Part shown: positions 5,205-8,828 of the stretch, one piece after another
Position numbering within the stretch: position 1 is the stretch's first letter
How the letters are laid out: each line of letters begins with the position of its first letter
NCBI GenBank assembly: GCA_007125435.1
Contig: SLDF01000312.1
Span: 1 to 8,828, forward strand
Origin: Saprospiraceae bacterium
GTDB taxonomy: Bacteria; Bacteroidota; Bacteroidia; Chitinophagales; Saprospiraceae
Direction of reading: 5' to 3'
Length of the DNA stretch: 8,828 bases
Notes under the pieces: model-generated
Database searches by the model: none
Told to the model about the DNA's origin: nothing
Seen by the model: only the letters and a program-made list of their open reading frames with translations
Made by a program: the position numbers and the translations under genes

Positions 5205-7988
5205 ATGAATTTTAGTCACATAAACCTGCTCATAGCATTGTTTCTAACCTTGCATTTTAGTGTAAGTGCCGGGGTAATAGAAGGAACTGTGAAAGACGAA
5301 TCCGGGGAGCCACTAGTCGCTGCAACTGTCGTTGTAAATGAGACCATGCAATCTACCTATACTGATATTGATGGCAACTTTTCTATAAGGAACGTACCTA
5401 AAGGTGGATGCACCATTACAGTAAGTTATCTAGGATTTACCACACTTGAAGAGTATATCGTCATTACCGACGAGGATATGACGCTACACTTTGAGCTCAA
5501 AGAAGATATGACCTATCTGAGTGAGGTGGTCGTCAGTGGTCGTTATCAATCAGGGTCAGAAGTACAGGCTCGTACAATGGAGAGAGATGCCTTGCATACC
5601 ATGAATATTGTGTCTGCTCAAGCCATAGAATTGTCGCCTGATATAACTGTGGCGCAGATCATACAAAGAGTTTCCGGACTAAGTGTGGAGCGAAATGAAA
5701 ATGGAGATGGGCAACATGCCATAATCCGAGGTATGAATAAAAGATACAATTATACACTGGTCAATGGTATAAAGATACCGAGTCCAGATGATAAGAACAG
5801 ATATGTGCCATTAGATATATTCCCTGCTCAGATGCTAGAGCGTCTGGAAGTATCAAAAAGTCTATTAGCTGACATGGAAGGCGATGCCATTGGAGGTGTC
5901 ATGAACATGGTCATGAAAAGTGCGCCGGATTACTTCATGGTAGATGCAGACTTGCAGGTGGGGTACAATCAAATCAATAGCGAAAGAGGTTTTTGGACCT
6001 ATGACAGGTCAGTCGTCAACAGACAGTCACCGGAGCAGCAATTTGGCGGAGATTATTCAGCTGATATATCTGACTTTAGTACCGGTAATATTGTCACAGA
6101 AAACATCGTACCTATGCCGGATATACTAGGAAGTATAACAGTGGGAGACCGATTTTTCGGCGGCAGACTGGGGGTAATGCTCGGTGCAAGTATCCAGACC
6201 TCCTACAGAGGTACAGACAGCGACTGGTATGACGTCACTCTTGGTAGAACAGGTTCACAATTGGTAGCATTAGATGATTTTCAGGAGAGACAATCATCCA
6301 CTTATCAGCAAAGATTAGCAGGCCATGCCAGGCTTGATTACAAAATTAACAGAAACCACAATCTGGGTCTATATCTAGGTCGATATGATCTCAATGACTT
6401 TCATGTCAGAGAAATCACCGAGACAACAGTAGATGGTAGAAATTTTGATCCCGAAAATGGGAATTTGCTTTACAAAACCCAGACCAGGACTCGGTCAACA
6501 TACCAATCTATTAACAATGCTACGCTTCAGGGTGATCATAGGTTCGGCTCCAGGCTGCAAAGTGACTGGTCTGTAGCCTATTCACTAGCAACTAATGAAC
6601 GGCCCGACAATGCCGTGTTTACAGTAATTAGAGAGCAGAGAGACTTTGAAGAAATTCCCGGCTTGCTAGATAGAAGAAACAGTCGAAGGTGGGAAAATCA
6701 TTCTGACAGAGATTTTAGTGTATATCTCAACTTCAAGTACAATCCTAATATCATAAATGATAGGTCCGTGATCAGCTTTGGTGGTTTATTCAGAGACAGG
6801 GACAGAGGGTCTTATTTCAATAGATATACATTCGACCCAATACCTTTGACACAAGAGCAAGGCGTAGACTGGAACAAGCTAGATGAGATCACCATGAGGG
6901 TCAACAATCCGAGAGGTAACACCTCAGACCCTTTGAACTTTGACTCATACGAGCAAATCGGTGCCGGATATGTCAAGGCTAAGTTTGAAGTGAACAAGAC
7001 AGAGTTCGTAGCCGGCGTGCGCAGTGAAACTACAGTACAAGGTTATTTTTCCAGAGTACCACTAGAAGGTTTCTTACCACATACAGAGCAATTATATACA
7101 GACATATTGCCGAGTGCTGTGGTCAAGCACAAGTTCAATAAACAAACAGCCGTAAGGGCTTCATATTTCAAAGCGATCAACAGACCTGGATTTTTTGAAA
7201 TTGTAGATTTCGTATTGCTAGAGGACGAAGATTTCAATCTAGCAGGTAATCCGGATCTGACCAGAGCCATTGCTGATAATATTGATCTGAGGTTTGAATA
7301 CTTTCCTAAGCCAAGTGAGCAAATCATGGTTGGACTTTTTTATAAACATATAGTCGATCCTATTGAAACGGTATTTGGTAGAACGCAATCATTGACACTT
7401 GGCACCAGAGTGTTACGCCCTGAAAATCTGGGTGAGGCGACTAACTTCGGAGCGGAGTTTGACGTGATAAAATATTTTGGCAAAATTGGTTTTAGAGCCA
7501 ATTATACATACACCAACTCTACCATTACCACGGATAAGGCCTCCATCGTCAGAGAAAATCCAAATGACCCTTCATCTGACCTTATCACTATCAATGTAGA
7601 GCAGAGAAGACCATTGCAGGGCCAAGCTGACCATATTGCCAACTTCAGCCTTATGTACAAGGATGTAAAAAGAGGCACAGATGCACAGATTTCACTGGTA
7701 TATGTCGGCGAACGGCTGGAGTTTGTTTCGCCATTCGTCAACAATGACCATTGGTCAAGACCTATCACCATCATTGACCTCTCTATCGAACAACGCATCA
7801 ACAACAACTTTATCGCATTCATAAAGATCAACAACCTGATCAACAGTCCATATGAACTGTACATCAGAAACGGGCGAAACCGACCGGATCAAGAGTTTGC
7901 TTATCAAGACCGCACCGACCAAACCTTTATCAGGAGAGACCTGTACTGGCAGTCCTACAGAGTTGGTATGCGATTCAAAATGAATTAA
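5205..7988 (+). CDS. TonB-dependent outer-membrane receptor with carboxypeptidase-regulatory-like N-domain
   Basis: Outer-membrane active transporter of 927 residues. A signal peptide (Met1 to about Ala22, ending SVSA) precedes a carboxypeptidase D regulatory-like beta-sandwich at about 24-100 (GTVKDESGEPLVAATV start, DIDGNFSI and SYLGF marks). A LSEVVVSG linker at 105-112 leads into the plug domain, about 120-240. The plug has IIRGMNKRYNYTLVNGIKIP at 173-192, then LDIFPAQMLERLEVSKS and DMEGDAIGGVMNM. This wording is like the TonB-receptor subgroup first described in Xanthomonas and Caulobacter, rather than a classic SusC. The rest is a 22-strand-type barrel ending YWQSYRVGMRFKMN, with no recognisable classical TonB box. 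A lipoprotein gene follows 28 nt downstream and is probably co-transcribed. The transported ligand cannot be read from sequence. Confidence 0.95.
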   Translation: MNFSHINLLIALFLTLHFSVSAGVIEGTVKDESGEPLVAATVVVNETMQSTYTDIDGNFSIRNVPKGGCTITVSYLGFTTLEEYIVITDEDMTLHFELKEDMTYLSEVVVSGRYQSGSEVQARTMERDALHTMNIVSAQAIELSPDITVAQIIQRVSGLSVERNENGDGQHAIIRGMNKRYNYTLVNGIKIPSPDDKNRYVPLDIFPAQMLERLEVSKSLLADMEGDAIGGVMNMVMKSAPDYFMVDADLQVGYNQINSERGFWTYDRSVVNRQSPEQQFGGDYSADISDFSTGNIVTENIVPMPDILGSITVGDRFFGGRLGVMLGASIQTSYRGTDSDWYDVTLGRTGSQLVALDDFQERQSSTYQQRLAGHARLDYKINRNHNLGLYLGRYDLNDFHVREITETTVDGRNFDPENGNLLYKTQTRTRSTYQSINNATLQGDHRFGSRLQSDWSVAYSLATNERPDNAVFTVIREQRDFEEIPGLLDRRNSRRWENHSDRDFSVYLNFKYNPNIINDRSVISFGGLFRDRDRGSYFNRYTFDPIPLTQEQGVDWNKLDEITMRVNNPRGNTSDPLNFDSYEQIGAGYVKAKFEVNKTEFVAGVRSETTVQGYFSRVPLEGFLPHTEQLYTDILPSAVVKHKFNKQTAVRASYFKAINRPGFFEIVDFVLLEDEDFNLAGNPDLTRAIADNIDLRFEYFPKPSEQIMVGLFYKHIVDPIETVFGRTQSLTLGTRVLRPENLGEATNFGAEFDVIKYFGKIGFRANYTYTNSTITTDKASIVRENPNDPSSDLITINVEQRRPLQGQADHIANFSLMYKDVKRGTDAQISLVYVGERLEFVSPFVNNDHWSRPITIIDLSIEQRINNNFIAFIKINNLINSPYELYIRNGRNRPDQEFAYQDRTDQTFIRRDLYWQSYRVGMRFKMN

Positions 7989-8016
7989 TTGTTTTTTAAC
8001 ATATAAATTGAACAGT

Positions 8017-8828
8017 ATGAAAGTAGATGAGATAATGAACGTATTAAAACTTTTCACCGTGGCTGTACTAGTGATTGGACTGGCATCGTGCTCTAGAACA
8101 GAGTCACCTGTCATGGATGATGATGACGATGACGAACCTGGTGAATTTGACCCCAATGATGTCAGAGGCCAGGTCACAGGCGTATGGGGTCCTAATGAGA
8201 CCTACATCGTTACAGGTGATGTGATCATCCCGGAAGGTGAATCACTTGAAATCAGAGAAGGTGTTACAGTCATCATAGATGGTGACGGTGGACAAGGCAC
8301 CAGCCCTGAGATCAATATTCGAGGCAGCCTATACTGCTATGGCCAAGAGGGTGCCAGAGTCATCTTTACTGTACCAGAAGAAAGACGTACAGTAGGAAAC
8401 ATCTTTGCAGGTCTCTGGGGAGGCTTGATATGCACAAGAACTTCTCAAGACCTAGTTTTAGAGTATACTGACATTGAATTTACCGGGGCTTTGGGTGAAG
8501 CAGGTAACAGTATCGTTGCAGAGGGTGAAATAGATGAAGGAGAACCAAGATATAGCATTTATTTTGTAAATCCTGATGGTAATTTCATCATGTGGCACAG
8601 CAGAATTGCCTATTCAAAAGATGATGCTATAAGGATGAATGGGGCAAAGACATTAATCGCACACAGTACATTTGAGTTTGTTGGCGAGAATGGCGGAGAA
8701 GCTTTCAATGCTAAGAGAGGTACAGTTGGAGATATGTGTTACAATCTCTTTTACTCAGTAGCTACTAATGGACTGAAAGCCGCTAACACAAGAGCAGAAG
8801 GGCCACAAATTGACAATTACTACTACAA
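8017..8828 (+). CDS. Right-handed beta-helix lipoprotein, 3' end outside the window
   Basis: The first 270 codons of an exported lipoprotein, open at the right edge. A hydrophobic signal segment (about 9-21) ends in the lipobox LASC with Cys25 as the lipidation site. Starting at the in-frame ATG at 8035 would give a more standard signal peptide (MNVLKLF...) with Cys19; both starts are possible. Six Asp and one Glu follow at 34-40. From about 60 the sequence has the look of a right-handed beta-helix protein: a YIVTGDVIIPEGESLEIREG opening, INIRGSLYCYG, a VIFT strand, and LWGGLI followed by EYTDIEFTGA and later short rungs (IMWHSRIAY, TLIAHSTFEFVG). Such folds bind or cleave polysaccharides or serve as surface scaffolds. 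Placed 28 nt after the receptor, it is probably its surface partner. No catalytic residues can be assigned. Confidence 0.85.
   Translation, partial: MKVDEIMNVLKLFTVAVLVIGLASCSRTESPVMDDDDDDEPGEFDPNDVRGQVTGVWGPNETYIVTGDVIIPEGESLEIREGVTVIIDGDGGQGTSPEINIRGSLYCYGQEGARVIFTVPEERRTVGNIFAGLWGGLICTRTSQDLVLEYTDIEFTGALGEAGNSIVAEGEIDEGEPRYSIYFVNPDGNFIMWHSRIAYSKDDAIRMNGAKTLIAHSTFEFVGENGGEAFNAKRGTVGDMCYNLFYSVATNGLKAANTRAEGPQIDNYYY

Noticed and set aside
7755..8177. Open frame of 140 codons on the minus strand across the receptor-lipoprotein junction
   Set aside because: It is antisense to two well-supported genes; its poly-Ser run is just the complement of the Asp codons in the lipoprotein, and no family pattern is visible.
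8017..8828. SusD-like lipoprotein
   Set aside because: Position after a TonB receptor suggests it, but the sequence shows Gly-rich beta-helix rungs and none of the helical repeat pattern of SusD.

Overview
The window looks like a chromosomal piece of a Bacteroidota bacterium, possibly a marine Saprospiria- or Cytophagia-type organism; the lower-rank guess is weak. The evidence is a TonB-dependent receptor with an N-terminal carboxypeptidase-regulatory-like domain, a Bacteroidota-type -7 promoter box (TAnnTTTG) in front of it, mostly A-rich leaders with little Shine-Dalgarno signal, and a lipoprotein with an acidic stretch after the lipobox. There are seven protein-coding genes, one of them cut by the right edge. 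I see no tRNA, rRNA, CRISPR array or transposase.

Left half (317-4710, all on the minus strand). In transcription order: folE (GTP cyclohydrolase I), an SDR oxidoreductase and a flavin reductase-like protein, separated by only 8 and 11 nt and almost certainly one operon. After a 253-nt gap that carries a 172-bp imperfect palindrome come a TetR-fold regulator and an ABC1/UbiB/COQ8-type atypical kinase, 108 nt apart. The set combines pterin entry (FolE), flavin reduction, an SDR that lacks the usual catalytic serine, a TetR-fold protein and a quinone/lipid-type atypical kinase. No 6-pyruvoyltetrahydropterin synthase, dihydroneopterin aldolase or photolyase is visible. This is not a standard folate operon. 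My inference is a dedicated pterin/flavin redox or stress (possibly light-stress) module.

Centre (4711-5204). A 494-nt divergent intergenic region holds inverted and direct repeats close to folE, a GC-richer patch with a short repeat motif also found near the left edge, a direct repeat of GAAAGATCATT, and a good -7 box just before the receptor gene.

Right half (5205-8828, plus strand). A 927-residue TonB-dependent receptor is followed after 28 nt by a surface-type lipoprotein predicted to form a right-handed beta-helix, incomplete at the edge. The pair has SusC/SusD-like geometry, but the lipoprotein is not SusD-like, so it may be a different kind of outer-membrane uptake or binding pair. 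The substrate is unknown.

The most worthwhile observations are the unusual folE-SDR-flavin reductase-TetR-ABC1 gene set, the glycine at the catalytic serine position of the SDR, the 172-bp palindromic element, and the receptor/beta-helix lipoprotein pair.
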